Shown piece by piece: positions 25,592 through 34,984 of a DNA stretch of 64,000 nt; position 1 is the stretch's first letter; each line of letters starts with the position of its first letter. Both the position numbers and the translations under genes were made by a program. Origin of the DNA: Xylanimicrobium pachnodae JCM 13526 = NBRC 107786 (lineage in GTDB: Bacteria; Actinomycetota; Actinomycetes; Actinomycetales; Cellulomonadaceae); NCBI GenBank assembly GCA_001592145.1, contig BCWJ01000008.1, positions 84,678 to 148,677 on the forward strand. Reading direction: 5' to 3'. The notes beneath the pieces were generated by a model that was not told the origin of the DNA, did not search any database, and was given only the letters and a program-made list of their open reading frames with translations.

Positions 25592-26514
25592 TCCGCGGTC
25601 GCGACGGCCGCGAGCCGCCGCGCCGCCCCCGAGAGTGTCACCCCGTCCTTCCACACGACGCGCAGGCGACGCGTCAGATCGATCCCGGTGACGGGGACGC
25701 GCACGAGCGTGCCGCGGGCGACGGCGTCCGCCACGCTGAGCGCGGAGACCACCGTGACCGCCCCGCCGTGCACCACGGCGGAGGTCAGCGCGACCGTCGA
25801 CCCGAGGGCCGGCAGGTGCGGAGGCAACGTGGCCCCGACCCGGGCCAGCGCCGCCTCCAGGACCTCGCGGGTGCCCGAGCCGGCCTCGCGCACCAGCAGG
25901 CGCGCCCCGAGCAGGTCCGCCACCCCGACCGACCGTCGTCGCGCCCAGGGATGGCCGGGTGCGACGACCGCGACGAGCTCGTCGTCCGCGACCGTGCGGC
26001 TGCGCAGGCCGCGACGCACCCCGGGACCCTCGACGAAGCCCAGGTCGGCCGCACCCGAGAGCACCAGGTCCATCACCTCGCGCGAGTTGCGCACCACGAG
26101 CTCCACATCGGGCGCCGCACCCGACCGGGGCGGGGCGGACACCTGGGCGAGCCAGTGGGGCGCCAGGTGCTCGGCCACGGTGAGGCTCGCGGCCACGCGC
26201 AGCCGCTCGTGCGAGGTCGCGCGCAGCGTCGCCGTCGCGTCCTCGAACCGGCTGGAGGCACCGACGACGTCCGCCGCCCACGCGGCGACCACCCGGCCCG
26301 TCTCGGTCAGCGCGGTGCCCCGCGTGGACCGGGCGAGCAGGTCCAGCCCCAGTCGGCGTTCCAGCGTGCGCAGGCCCGTCGACGCCGTCGGCTGCGAGAC
26401 GCCCAGCGTGCGCGCGGCGGCGCTGATGGACCCGTGCTCGTCGAGCGCGACCAGCAGCTCCAGCAGGGCGAGCGAGGTGCGCTCACCACGCCGGGTCCCG
26501 GCAGTCTCAGCCAT
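25570..26514 (-). CDS. LysR-family regulator, CysB/CbbR-like
   Basis: A 314-residue LysR regulator with N-terminal helix-turn-helix (GSISAAARTLGVSQPTASTG, then LRTLERRLGLDLLAR) and a two-lobed effector domain (VELVVRNSREVMDLVLSGAA, DLGFVEGPGV). It is divergent from the YeiH-like transporter gene 70 bp away, the arrangement of a local activator and its target. The intergenic region is 26515-26584. Confidence 0.88.
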   Translation of the reverse strand: MAETAGTRRGERTSLALLELLVALDEHGSISAAARTLGVSQPTASTGLRTLERRLGLDLLARSTRGTALTETGRVVAAWAADVVGASSRFEDATATLRATSHERLRVAASLTVAEHLAPHWLAQVSAPPRSGAAPDVELVVRNSREVMDLVLSGAADLGFVEGPGVRRGLRSRTVADDELVAVVAPGHPWARRRSVGVADLLGARLLVREAGSGTREVLEAALARVGATLPPHLPALGSTVALTSAVVHGGAVTVVSALSVADAVARGTLVRVPVTGIDLTRRLRVVWKDGVTLSGAARRLAAVATADQRRRAR

Positions 26515-26584
26515 AGGGCAACTCTAGAGGTCCCCCCGCGATCGGGGTCTGGTCGGTGACGGGGCACCGGGGCACGCTCACCGT

Positions 26585-27640
26585 GTGACCATCGTTCCCG
26601 GGCTCGTCCTGACCGCCGCCGCCACCACGCTGCTGCTTGCCGCCTCCCGGCTCACACCGGCGGTGTCCCCCCTGGTGGTAGCGCTCGTCGTCGGCGCCTG
26701 CGTCGGCACCCTCGCCGGGGTGTGGGTGCGCCGGGCCCCCGTGACCCGCGAGCCGCGGTGGGCCCGGTTCGGCCCCGGGACGCAGTTCGCGGCGAAGCGC
26801 ATTCTGCGGTTCGCCGTGGCGCTCCTGGGCCTGCGGCTCTGCCTGCCCGACGTCGTCGCCCTCGGCTGGCGCGGCCTCACCGTCGTCGTGCTCACCCTGA
26901 CCGCCACGTTCGCCGGGACGCAGTGGGCGGGGCGGCGCCTCGGCGTGCCACGCGAGGCGGCCCTGCTGGTCGGCACCGGGTTCGCCGTGTGCGGGGCGGC
27001 GGCCGTCTCCGCCATGACGGGCGTGCTCGACCGGGCCCGGCCCGCCGGTCCGCACTCCGCCCGCGACCGGGTCGAGGCCGCCGACGCCGTCGCCGCCGCA
27101 CTCGCCCTCATCACGCTCTACGGCACCCTCGCAACCCTCGCGCTGCCCCCGCTCGCGCGGGCGATCGGGCTCGACGACGCCCGCGCCGGGCTGTGGATCG
27201 GGGCCTCCGTCCAGGAGGTCGCGCAGGTGGTGGCCGCCGCCGGAGCCGTCTCCGCGGCGGCCGTGGCGACCGCCACCGTGGCCAAGCTCGCCCGGGTGGC
27301 GCTGCTCGCACCCCTGGTCGCGGGCAGCGGCGCGGTCCTCACACGCCGCACTCCCCCCGCCCGGGTGCCCGGAGCGCTGCGCACACCGCCCGTGCCGCTG
27401 TTCGTGGCCGGGTTCCTGGCCGCCGTCGTGGTGCGCTCGCTGGGTCTGCTGCCCAGCCCCGTGCTCGACGCCGTCGACACCGTCACGACGACGCTGTTCG
27501 TGGGGTCGATGTTCGCGCTCGGCCTGGGCGTGGACCTGCCCCGGCTGCTGCGCACCGGGCGGAGAACCCTGGCGCTCGGCGGGGTGTCCGCGCTCATCGC
27601 GACGGGCGTGTCGCTCGCCGGGGTGCTGGCGCTCACCTGA
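26585..27640 (+). CDS. YeiH-family (UPF0324) putative sulfate exporter
   Basis: A 351-residue membrane protein with about ten helices. Family motifs include FAAKRILRFAVALLGLRL, GTGFAVCGAAAVSAM and WIGASVQEVAQVVAAAGAVS. UPF0324/YeiH members are annotated as putative sulfate exporters, but the transported compound is not established. A LysR gene is divergent, as in many genomes. The GTG at 26585 is the only start fitting the first helix. Confidence 0.88.
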   Translation: MTIVPGLVLTAAATTLLLAASRLTPAVSPLVVALVVGACVGTLAGVWVRRAPVTREPRWARFGPGTQFAAKRILRFAVALLGLRLCLPDVVALGWRGLTVVVLTLTATFAGTQWAGRRLGVPREAALLVGTGFAVCGAAAVSAMTGVLDRARPAGPHSARDRVEAADAVAAALALITLYGTLATLALPPLARAIGLDDARAGLWIGASVQEVAQVVAAAGAVSAAAVATATVAKLARVALLAPLVAGSGAVLTRRTPPARVPGALRTPPVPLFVAGFLAAVVVRSLGLLPSPVLDAVDTVTTTLFVGSMFALGLGVDLPRLLRTGRRTLALGGVSALIATGVSLAGVLALT

Positions 27641-27682
27641 ACCGGGGCGCCCCTGGACCGCGCCTGCCTCAACCGGTGAGCG

Positions 27683-28522
27683 TCACAGGCCGAGCGTGTC
27701 CAGCAGCGTGTCGAGCGTCGTGATGCGGGACACGCGCGAGCCGGGGACGAACCCGGGCCTGCCCGCGTGCAGCCCACCGCCCCGGGCGTCGAACCGCACC
27801 CCCGGACGCTCCAGCCAGACGCCGAGCAGGCCGGCGTCCGCGGCGGCCCGGGCGTCGATGTCGGGCTCGTCGCCCACGTACGCCGTGCGCGCCGGGTCCG
27901 TGCCCAGCAGCCGGCACCCCTCCCAGAACACCTCGGGGCGTGGCTTGCCGTAGCCCAGAGTGTCCACCCCGACCAGCACGGGCAGCCCCTCGATCTGCGC
28001 CGTCGCCAGCTTGGACGTCTGCAGCTCCACGCTCGCGTTCGTTACGACACCGACCGCGACACCGGCATCCGCGAGCCGCTTGAGCACGCCCGCGACGTCG
28101 TCGAACGCTCGCCACGCCCGCTCGAACGCACCCCAGAACACCTCCAGCCACACCGGGTAGGACGCCTCGTCCACGCGCGGGCCGCCGAACGCGGCGTGCA
28201 GCTCGTCCGCGCGCAGTCGGCGCTGTTCGTCGTACCCGAGCTCACCGCGCGTGTACGCGCGGTACCGCCCGCCGACGTCGGAGCGCCAGATGGCAAGCAT
28301 CTCGGGCTCACGCTCCACCGGGACATCGGGCAGGAACGCGCGCCGGACCGCGGCCACCGCCTCGGCGAACGCCCCCGCGGTGTCCACCACGGTGTCGTCG
28401 ACGTCGAACAGCACGCCGTCGAGGGGACGGACGGACGCGGTGTCGACAGGCGCAACCGCCGTGGTATCGGATGCCGGAGTGTCGGACGCCGGCATGTCTA
28501 GCGCTCTGGTGGGGTCAGCCAT
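27683..28522 (-). CDS. HAD-superfamily hydrolase, subfamily IA
   Basis: A 279-residue phosphatase-like protein. Motif I is [14 protein letters not shown] (nucleophile Asp), motif II VVTNAS, motif III Lys in [10 protein letters not shown], motif [14 protein letters not shown]. The cap is helical. ATG 28522 overlaps the gltX stop (ATGGCTGA), so the gene is probably translated with gltX; ATG 28495 is an alternative start. The first 35 residues are low-complexity and repeat ASDT. Substrate unknown. Confidence 0.87.
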   Translation of the reverse strand: MADPTRALDMPASDTPASDTTAVAPVDTASVRPLDGVLFDVDDTVVDTAGAFAEAVAAVRRAFLPDVPVEREPEMLAIWRSDVGGRYRAYTRGELGYDEQRRLRADELHAAFGGPRVDEASYPVWLEVFWGAFERAWRAFDDVAGVLKRLADAGVAVGVVTNASVELQTSKLATAQIEGLPVLVGVDTLGYGKPRPEVFWEGCRLLGTDPARTAYVGDEPDIDARAAADAGLLGVWLERPGVRFDARGGGLHAGRPGFVPGSRVSRITTLDTLLDTLGL

Positions 28523-29945
28523 CGAGGCGGGCGATCGCGGCGTCCACGCGGGCCAGGGTCCGCTCCCGGCCCAGCACCTCCAGCGACTCGAACAGCGGCA
28601 GGCCGATCGTGCGACCCGTGACCGCGACGCGCACGGGCGCCTGCGCCTTGCCGAGCTTGAGGCCGTGCCGCTCACCGATGCTCGCCACGAGCTCCTTGAG
28701 GGGCTCCGCCGTCCACGGCTCGAGGCCCACGAGCGCCGCGCGCACGTCAGCGAGCAGGGCGGGCGCGGGCTCCTTCATGGCCTTGTTCCACGACTGCTCG
28801 TCGTCCACCGGGGTGTCGAGGAACAGGAAGTCCACGTTGGCGGTGATGTCGGCCAGGGTGGCGATGCGCGTCTGGGCGAGCGGCGCGACGGCGGCGAACG
28901 CGGCGGCGTCGAACTGCTCGGGGGCCCAGGGGGCGTGCGGCGCGCGCAGCCAAGGGTCCACGGCGGCCACGAACTCGTCGATGCCCAGCGCCCGGATGTA
29001 CTCGCCGTTGAACGCCGTGAGCTTCTTGACGTCGAAGAACGCGCTGGCCGAGTTGACGTCGGCGACGTCGAACCGCTCCACGAGCGTGTCGAACGGCAGG
29101 ATCTCCTCGTCGTTGCCCGGCGCCCAGCCGAGCAGCATGAGGTAGTTGACCATCGCGGCGGGCAGGATCCCGTCGGCCAGGTAGTCCTCGAGGGCCACCT
29201 TGTCGCGGCGCTTGGAGAGCTTCTGGCGGCGCTCGTTGACGATGACGGGCAGGTGCGCCCAGGTGGGCGGCGTGTGGCCCAGCGCCTCCCACAGCAGTTG
29301 CTGCTTGGGCGTGTTGGGCAGGTGCTCCTCGCCGCGGATCACGTGGGTGATGCGCTCGTCGGCGTCGTCGACCACGTTGGCCAGCAGGAACACGGGCGAG
29401 CCGTCCCCGCGCGCGACGACGAAGTCCTCCATCGCGCTGTTCGGGAAGGTGGGGTTGCCGCGCACCAGGTCGACGACGGCCGTCTCCCCCTCGTCGGGCG
29501 TGCGGAAACGCAGTGCCCGGCCCGGCTCGTATGTCAGGCCGCGGTCGCGGCAGTAGCCGTCGTACCCGGTCTGGGCGTTGCCGGTGCGCGCGGCGACCGC
29601 GTCGCGGGTGCAGTCGCAGTAGTAGGCGCGGCCCTGGTCGTAGAGGGTGGCAGCGGCCTGCTGGTGCAGCGCGACGTTCTGCGACTGGAAGTACGGGCCC
29701 TCGAACGTCGGGTCCTCCGCGTGCATGCCGAGCGACGCCATCGCGGAGAGGATGCCGTCCACCCATTCGGGCTTGTTGCGCGCCGCGTCCGTGTCCTCGA
29801 TGCGCAGCACGAACGTGCCGCCCGTGTGCTTGGCCACGGCCCAGTTGAACAGCGCGGAGCGCGCCCCACCGACGTGGAACATCCCGGTGGGCGAGGGGGC
29901 GAAACGAACACGGACACCAGCGGAGCCGGCAGCAGGAAGATTCAC
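28515..29945 (-). CDS. gltX: Glutamyl-tRNA synthetase
   Basis: A 476-residue class I synthetase. The HIGH region is [20 protein letters not shown], the KMSKS region is [14 protein letters not shown], and the Zn-type cysteines appear in YYCDCTR and YCRDRG. It charges tRNA-Glu and, because gatCAB is also encoded here, likely tRNA-Gln as well (non-discriminating), followed by transamidation. No glnS is seen in the window. Two tRNA-Glu and one tRNA-Gln genes lie 4 kb away. The HAD gene is coupled to its 3' end. Confidence 0.96.
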   Translation of the reverse strand: MNLPAAGSAGVRVRFAPSPTGMFHVGGARSALFNWAVAKHTGGTFVLRIEDTDAARNKPEWVDGILSAMASLGMHAEDPTFEGPYFQSQNVALHQQAAATLYDQGRAYYCDCTRDAVAARTGNAQTGYDGYCRDRGLTYEPGRALRFRTPDEGETAVVDLVRGNPTFPNSAMEDFVVARGDGSPVFLLANVVDDADERITHVIRGEEHLPNTPKQQLLWEALGHTPPTWAHLPVIVNERRQKLSKRRDKVALEDYLADGILPAAMVNYLMLLGWAPGNDEEILPFDTLVERFDVADVNSASAFFDVKKLTAFNGEYIRALGIDEFVAAVDPWLRAPHAPWAPEQFDAAAFAAVAPLAQTRIATLADITANVDFLFLDTPVDDEQSWNKAMKEPAPALLADVRAALVGLEPWTAEPLKELVASIGERHGLKLGKAQAPVRVAVTGRTIGLPLFESLEVLGRERTLARVDAAIARLDG

Positions 29946-30029
29946 GCGCCCCAGGCTACCCGCGCCGCCCCAGCACCCCGGGTGCGGGGCGTCGCCGCTG
30001 GCCCACGAGTCGACGACCAGACGCCACGT

Positions 30030-31004
30030 TCACCGCGACGACGGCCACGGCGCCAGGCGCGGCAGACGGCGGTCGATCCGGGCGGAAGCGCGGACCACGG
30101 GCGGGAACTTCGCGAGCAGGCGTTGCGCCACGGACTCCGGGTCGCGCGCGTCGGTGGCCATGAAACGCAGCGGCCGCACTCCGAACGCCTCCGCGATGGC
30201 ATCCTCGCGGCGCTTCTCCTCGACAAGGGCCCGTCTGCCGCTGTAGTCCGGGCCAAACGCACCGTCCGCGTACTTCACCTGGCCGTCAAACTCGGCGAGC
30301 ACCCGATGCTCGGTCCAGGCGACGTCGACCCGGAACCGGCCCAGCCGGGTGGGCACCGGGAGCTGGAGCGTGGGCCGGGGCAGGCCACGCCACAGTGCGA
30401 TGTAGCGAAGCCAGGTCTCCCACGCCGACTCCGCGCCACCGTCGGCGAGGGTCAGCACCATCGCGGCCCGCGCCCGCCCGTTCGGTTTGCGCACCGCCGC
30501 GAGCAGATCGCGCACCACCTCCACCCGAAGCCCCTGCCCGAGGGCGGCGTCGGTGACGACGAGGCCGTCCAGCACGGGGAGCGTCAGTGCACAGTCGAGG
30601 ACCGTCTGCTCAAGCGAGGTCACCGGCAACCCGTCGATCACCATGTGCCGCTCGGGTACACCCACGTGCCGTGCAACGTCGCGCGCGCGTTCGCCACCGG
30701 CCCTGGATCGCTGCCGCAGATGTGTGACCTCTGCGACGGTCCAGGTCCGCAGTCCCCAGAGCAGCGCCGCCGTCTCATGGGAGAAGACGTGCGGCGCTCG
30801 CATTTGGCGGTGGACGGCGTGGGCCCGTACGAGGGCGCGCGCACGAGTCTCGGCGCTGTCACCCCGGGCCGGGGCGGTCTCGGGGTGCACGTACGCCCCG
30901 CGGCGCACGCGCACCAACTGACCCTGGGCCACGGCTTGCCGCAGCGCCTGGGGCTCCTCCGTGCGTGCGAGCACGATGCGGTTGCTGGGCACGTCCGCCA
31001 GCAT
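30030..31004 (-). CDS. AbiEi-like antitoxin / DUF559-type protein
   Basis: A 324-residue protein of a type common in actinobacteria. The N-terminus holds an AbiEi-like winged-helix stretch (QGQLVRVRRGAYVHPE). The C-terminus has a Vsr/DUF559-like endonuclease fold pattern: RVDVAWTEHRVLAEFDGQVK, then KRREDAIAEAFGVRPLRF. No AbiEii toxin gene is adjacent, so it is probably a lone gene and not a working toxin-antitoxin module. Direct repeats upstream at 31098 may be its operator. Confidence 0.78.
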   Translation of the reverse strand: MLADVPSNRIVLARTEEPQALRQAVAQGQLVRVRRGAYVHPETAPARGDSAETRARALVRAHAVHRQMRAPHVFSHETAALLWGLRTWTVAEVTHLRQRSRAGGERARDVARHVGVPERHMVIDGLPVTSLEQTVLDCALTLPVLDGLVVTDAALGQGLRVEVVRDLLAAVRKPNGRARAAMVLTLADGGAESAWETWLRYIALWRGLPRPTLQLPVPTRLGRFRVDVAWTEHRVLAEFDGQVKYADGAFGPDYSGRRALVEEKRREDAIAEAFGVRPLRFMATDARDPESVAQRLLAKFPPVVRASARIDRRLPRLAPWPSSR

Positions 31005-31097
31005 CTCGCGCCAACGACCCGGTCCTGACGACCCTGTGGAAAAGGGCGTCGAGGCTTACCTCCGGTCGTCGACTTGTGGACTGGTCGTCGGTTCAAC

Positions 31098-31130
31098 CCG
31101 ACGTCCAGACCTCGAACCGACGTCCAGACC
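31098..31130. repeat. Direct repeat upstream of AbiEi-like gene
   Basis: CCGACGTCCAGACC occurs at 31098-31111 and 31117-31130, a 19-bp period. The sequence GTCGTCGGTTC at 31085-31095 is inverted relative to GAACCGACGTC at 31114-31124. These are candidate sites for control of the gene at 30030; function is inferred from position only. Confidence 0.6.
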
Positions 31131-31139
31131 GCCGGTCCC

Positions 31140-31784
31140 TCATCGGCGGGTGGCCACCATCACGCTGAAAACGCCCGCCGTGGCGCGGTGGGTGATCGTC
31201 AGGCCGGCGCGTTCCAGGGTCGCGGCCAGCTCTCGTTCCGGGTGGACGACGAAGCGCCACGACGTGTGCCGCCAGCGACCCGCGAGCGCCGAACCCCGCG
31301 CGAACAGGCGCAGCCACCAGGTGTCGCGCGGGTAGCTGAGCACCACGTGGCGGCGCGCGTGGCCGGCCGCCGCCGTGAGCAGTGCCCCGGCGTCGGCGTA
31401 GCAGCACACCACCTTCATGAGCGCGACGACGTCGGCCGGTTCGACCAGGTCTCCGCGCGCGACGAGGTCGCCCGTCACGCGCCGCACCCGCCCGCCGACA
31501 CCGGCCTGCTCCGCGAGCGCGGCCGCCTCGTGCTCGTACCCCGCGGACAGGTCGACGGCGGTGACGTGCGAGGCACCCGCGCGCAACAGCTCGATGCCCA
31601 GGTCACCGATGCCGGCGCCGACGTCGAGCACGGTGTCCCCGCGGAGCACGCCCGCGCGGTACAGGTCCACCACGTGCTGCGGGTCGCGTGTCAGGCCGCG
31701 GCGCCGGTACCGGGCGGCGTCGCGCCGGGCCAGGCCGGCGGTGAAGACGCGGTCGTAGCCCTGCGGCTCGCAGCACGAGGCCAT
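31140..31784 (-). CDS. SAM-dependent methyltransferase, BchM-like
   Basis: A 214-residue class I methyltransferase. The N-terminus carries CCEP and an Arg-rich stretch (ARRDAARYRRRGLTRD), then the SAM site VLDVGAGIGDLGIELL, and VALMKVVCCYADAGALL in place of the usual acidic loop. The VVCCYPD-type motif marks a group related to Mg-protoporphyrin methyltransferase, although no chlorophyll genes are present. The actual substrate is unknown. Confidence 0.82.
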   Translation of the reverse strand: MASCCEPQGYDRVFTAGLARRDAARYRRRGLTRDPQHVVDLYRAGVLRGDTVLDVGAGIGDLGIELLRAGASHVTAVDLSAGYEHEAAALAEQAGVGGRVRRVTGDLVARGDLVEPADVVALMKVVCCYADAGALLTAAAGHARRHVVLSYPRDTWWLRLFARGSALAGRWRHTSWRFVVHPERELAATLERAGLTITHRATAGVFSVMVATRR

Positions 31785-31793
31785 GGCGGCACC

Positions 31794-32576
31794 TCAGTCG
31801 CGGCGGAACACCGGGTTGCTCATGGTGCCGATGCCCTCGACCTCGACCTCCATGCGGTCGCCGTGCTCCACGAGGCCGACCCCGGCGGGAGTGCCGGTGA
31901 GGATCACGTCGCCGGGCAGCAGGGTCATGGCCTCGGAGATGTAGGAGATGAGGAACGGGATGTCGAACACCAGGTCCGCGGTGCGCCCGTCCTGCTTGAG
32001 CTGGCCGTTGACACGGGAGCGGACGGCGACGTCCTCCGGGTCCAGGTCGGTGTCGATCCACGGACCGAGCGGCAGCGAGGTGTCGAACCCCTTGGCGCGC
32101 GCCCACTGCCCGTCGGTGCGCTGCGCGTCGCGCGCGGTGACGTCGTTCGCGACCGTGTAGCCGAGCACGTAGCTCAGCGCGCTCTCGGGGGTGACGTCCT
32201 TGCACACCTTGGAGATGACGACGGCGAGCTCGGCCTCGTAGGACACCTCCTGCGACCAGTGCGGCAGGATCACCGGGTCGTCCGGGCCGACGACGGCGGT
32301 GTTCGGCTTGAGGAACAGCAGCGGTGAGGTGGGCACTTCGCCGCCCATCTCGGCGGCGTGGTCGGCGTAGTTCTTGCCGACGCAGACCACCTTCGAGCGG
32401 GGGATCACCGGGGCCAGCAGGCGGACGCCGTCACCCAGCTCGATCCGCTCCCCCGTCGGCATGGCCGGCATGTAGAGCGGGTCGCCGCCCAGCACGGCGA
32501 GGAACGTGCGGTCCCCCTCCTGCTGGACGAGCGCGTAGTGGGGGTCGTTGCCGGTGGTGAATCTCGCGATGCGCAC
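31794..32576 (-). CDS. Fumarylacetoacetate hydrolase-family protein
   Basis: A 260-residue FAH-family hydrolase/decarboxylase. The signature [20 protein letters not shown] is followed by metal ligands in [14 protein letters not shown] (Glu, Glu) and [14 protein letters not shown] (Asp), then [12 protein letters not shown] and [13 protein letters not shown]. Members act on oxaloacetate, acylpyruvates or catechol-cleavage products. In actinobacteria this gene is often found upstream of gltX, as here. Substrate not assignable. Confidence 0.9.
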   Translation of the reverse strand: MRIARFTTGNDPHYALVQQEGDRTFLAVLGGDPLYMPAMPTGERIELGDGVRLLAPVIPRSKVVCVGKNYADHAAEMGGEVPTSPLLFLKPNTAVVGPDDPVILPHWSQEVSYEAELAVVISKVCKDVTPESALSYVLGYTVANDVTARDAQRTDGQWARAKGFDTSLPLGPWIDTDLDPEDVAVRSRVNGQLKQDGRTADLVFDIPFLISYISEAMTLLPGDVILTGTPAGVGLVEHGDRMEVEVEGIGTMSNPVFRRD

Positions 32577-32621
32577 GCCACGAGACTACGGGAGTGCCGT
32601 CCCGGATCGACAGGATGACCG

Positions 32622-33545
32622 TCAGACGCGGGCGAGCACCTCACCGTGCAGGATGGCGAACCAGCCGTCGGGGGCCTGCGCCCAGGCGAGCCAGTCCTGG
32701 GCGAGCTGTTCGAGGGCGACGTCGTCGGCGAGCCCGGACTCCTGGGCCTGGACGGCGAAGTTGGAGGCCACGCAGCGTTCGGCCCATACCTGCCCCCACC
32801 ACTGGCGGTCGGCGGGGGTGGCGTAGCACCAGGACGACGCCGAGGGCAGCAGGTGCGCGGCGTCGAACCCGGCCTGCTGGACCCAGGAGAACAGGCGGCG
32901 GCCGGCGTCGGGTTCGAACCCGTATGCGTGGGTGACCTCGTGGTAGAGGGTGTTCCACTCGGCCAGGCCGGCGGACTGCGGGTACCAGGCCATGGCGGCG
33001 TAGTCGGCGTCGCGCACGGCGATGAGCCCGCCGGGCTTGGCGACGCGCTTCATCTCGCGCAGGGCCGCCACCGGGTCGGAGAGGTGCTGGAGGAGCTGGT
33101 GGGCGTAGACGACGTCGAAGCTGTCGTCGGCGAACGGCAGCTCGTAGGCGTTGGCCTCTTCGAACCGCACGTTGTCGTACCCGGCGGCGTGGTCGCGGGC
33201 GGCGTCGAGCACCTGCGGGGCGGCGTCGACGCCGACGACGGTGCCGCCCTTGAGGATGCGCGCCAGGTCGACGGTGACGGTGCCGGGGCCGCAGCCGACG
33301 TCGAGCAGGGTCATGTCGTCGCGCAGGTGGGGCAGCAGGAACCCGGCCGAGTTCGCGGCGGTGCGCGCGCGGTGGGCGCGCAGCACGGACTCGTGGTGGC
33401 CGTGCGTGTAGGACTCGGACTCCTTGCTGGGCACGGTGTGGTGCGAGCTGGGCGCCTCGATGGCGTCGGTGAGGTCCGCGCCCGCGGGGGGCTCGGTGGT
33501 TCCGCCGGCGGGGCGCGCGGCGAAGGGCTGGTTCTGCTCGCTCAT
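32622..33545 (-). CDS. UbiE-like SAM-dependent methyltransferase
   Basis: A 307-residue protein. The SAM motif is MTLLDVGCGPGTVTVDLARI, followed by VVGVDAAPQVLDAA, DDSFDVVYAHQLLQHLSDPV and an EMKRVAKPGGLIAVRDADYA stretch. The first 40 residues look disordered. It resembles menaquinone/ubiquinone-type C-methyltransferases in fold, but similar genes act on many small molecules. No partner genes are adjacent. Confidence 0.87.
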   Translation of the reverse strand: MSEQNQPFAARPAGGTTEPPAGADLTDAIEAPSSHHTVPSKESESYTHGHHESVLRAHRARTAANSAGFLLPHLRDDMTLLDVGCGPGTVTVDLARILKGGTVVGVDAAPQVLDAARDHAAGYDNVRFEEANAYELPFADDSFDVVYAHQLLQHLSDPVAALREMKRVAKPGGLIAVRDADYAAMAWYPQSAGLAEWNTLYHEVTHAYGFEPDAGRRLFSWVQQAGFDAAHLLPSASSWCYATPADRQWWGQVWAERCVASNFAVQAQESGLADDVALEQLAQDWLAWAQAPDGWFAILHGEVLARV

Positions 33546-33761
33546 GGCGCAACGCTAACCAGTCTCGCCGCGCGGGCCACTTCGGTCCCACGGACCGGAC
33601 GCCTGCTGGCGCCCGGTGCCCGATGCCGTGGGGCGTGCACCGGCTGATGGCGTGCCCAGGACTGCCGGCGCCTGGCCCCCACGCCACCGGACCGGCTGCT
33701 GTCGCGCCCGCCGCCGCGTTCCGGGCCGCGCTCGGCGGGCAGGCGTGTCAGGATCCGAGCC

Positions 33762-34955
33762 ATGCCGGCCAGCCCGCCGCCAGGCTCACCCCGATCGGAG
33801 TCACCGCGGCCTGCGTCACCCCGGCCGGGTCACCGCGTTCCGCCGGGTGGCCTGCGCCGCGCCGGCGGCCGGCTCCTGGGCGGCCCGGGCCGTGTCCCGG
33901 GGGTCGATGTGGCGCGCGGGATCGCGGTGCTCGGCATGTTCGCGGCGCACATCGGGGTGATGCCGGCCGAGTGGACGGCCCCGGGTGGCTGGCTGAACGT
34001 GGCGCACGGCCGCTCGTCGATCCTGTTCGCCACGGTGGCCGGCGTCTCGCTGGCGCTCATCTCGGGCCGCGCCGCACCGGTCACGGGGGCGGCGCTGGCG
34101 GGTGTGCGGTCACGCCTCGCGGTGCGCGCCGCCTGCCTGCTGCTGATCGGGGCGCTGCTCGAGGCACTGGGCACCCGCGTGTACGTGATCCTCGGCTTCT
34201 ACGCCGTCTACTTCGTGCTCGCGCTCCCGGTGCTGCGGTGGCCGGTGCGCCGCCTGGTCGGCGCCGCGGCGGTCGTCGCCGTCGTCGGGCCGCCGCTGGC
34301 GTACTGGGGGCCGGAGGCGCTGGTTCGCGCCGGGTTCGGCGCGAACGACGTCGTCACGCACTATCTGGTGTCGGGGCACTACCCCGCGGTGGTCTGGATG
34401 GCGTACGTGCTGGTCGGGTTGGCGATCGGACGCAGCACGGCGCTGACGTCCGGGCGGGTGCGGGCCGCGATGGTCGCGGGCGGCCTGGGCGCGGCGGCGG
34501 TGTGTGCCGCGGCGTCGTCCCTCCTGGTCCGGGCCGCCGGCGGAGCGGACTCGGTCCGCACCGCGATCGCGGCGGCGACGGGCGCACGGAGCGGACCCTG
34601 GCCGCCGGCGAGCGGGCTCTTCCTGGCTGGACCGCACGACGACACGTTCTTCGAGGTGGTGGGTTCGGGCGGTGTCGCGGTCGCGGTGATCGGGCTGTGC
34701 CTGTGCGTGGGCCGCCTCGGCGCGCGGGTGCTGGCGCCGCTCGCCGCCGTGGGGTCGATGGCGCTGACCGTGTACACCCTGCAGATCCTCGCGATCTGGC
34801 GGTGGGACCTCCTGGCGGCGACCTCGAACGACCAGCTCGTGATCATGACGCTCGTCTCGCTGGCGGCCGCGACCGTGTGGCGAGCAACCCTGGGACGCGG
34901 GCCGCTCGAACGGATCGTGGCCGCCGTCGCCACCTCAGCGACGGCGCCCCGGTGA
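33762..34955 (+). CDS. DUF418/DUF1624-like multi-pass membrane protein
   Basis: A 397-residue membrane protein with about ten helices. The opening motif VDVARGIAVLGMFAAHIG and the closing GSMALTVYTLQILAIWRW match DUF418/heparan-glucosaminide-acetyltransferase-like proteins, some of which move acyl groups across the membrane. The first 45 residues are Pro/Arg/Gly-rich and could partly be an annotation artefact; a later start near the first helix is possible. Function not established. Confidence 0.78.
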   Translation: MPASPPPGSPRSESPRPASPRPGHRVPPGGLRRAGGRLLGGPGRVPGVDVARGIAVLGMFAAHIGVMPAEWTAPGGWLNVAHGRSSILFATVAGVSLALISGRAAPVTGAALAGVRSRLAVRAACLLLIGALLEALGTRVYVILGFYAVYFVLALPVLRWPVRRLVGAAAVVAVVGPPLAYWGPEALVRAGFGANDVVTHYLVSGHYPAVVWMAYVLVGLAIGRSTALTSGRVRAAMVAGGLGAAAVCAAASSLLVRAAGGADSVRTAIAAATGARSGPWPPASGLFLAGPHDDTFFEVVGSGGVAVAVIGLCLCVGRLGARVLAPLAAVGSMALTVYTLQILAIWRWDLLAATSNDQLVIMTLVSLAAATVWRATLGRGPLERIVAAVATSATAPR

Positions 34956-34984
34956 CCGGCGTCCGTGCGCGCTAGCCTCGCAGG

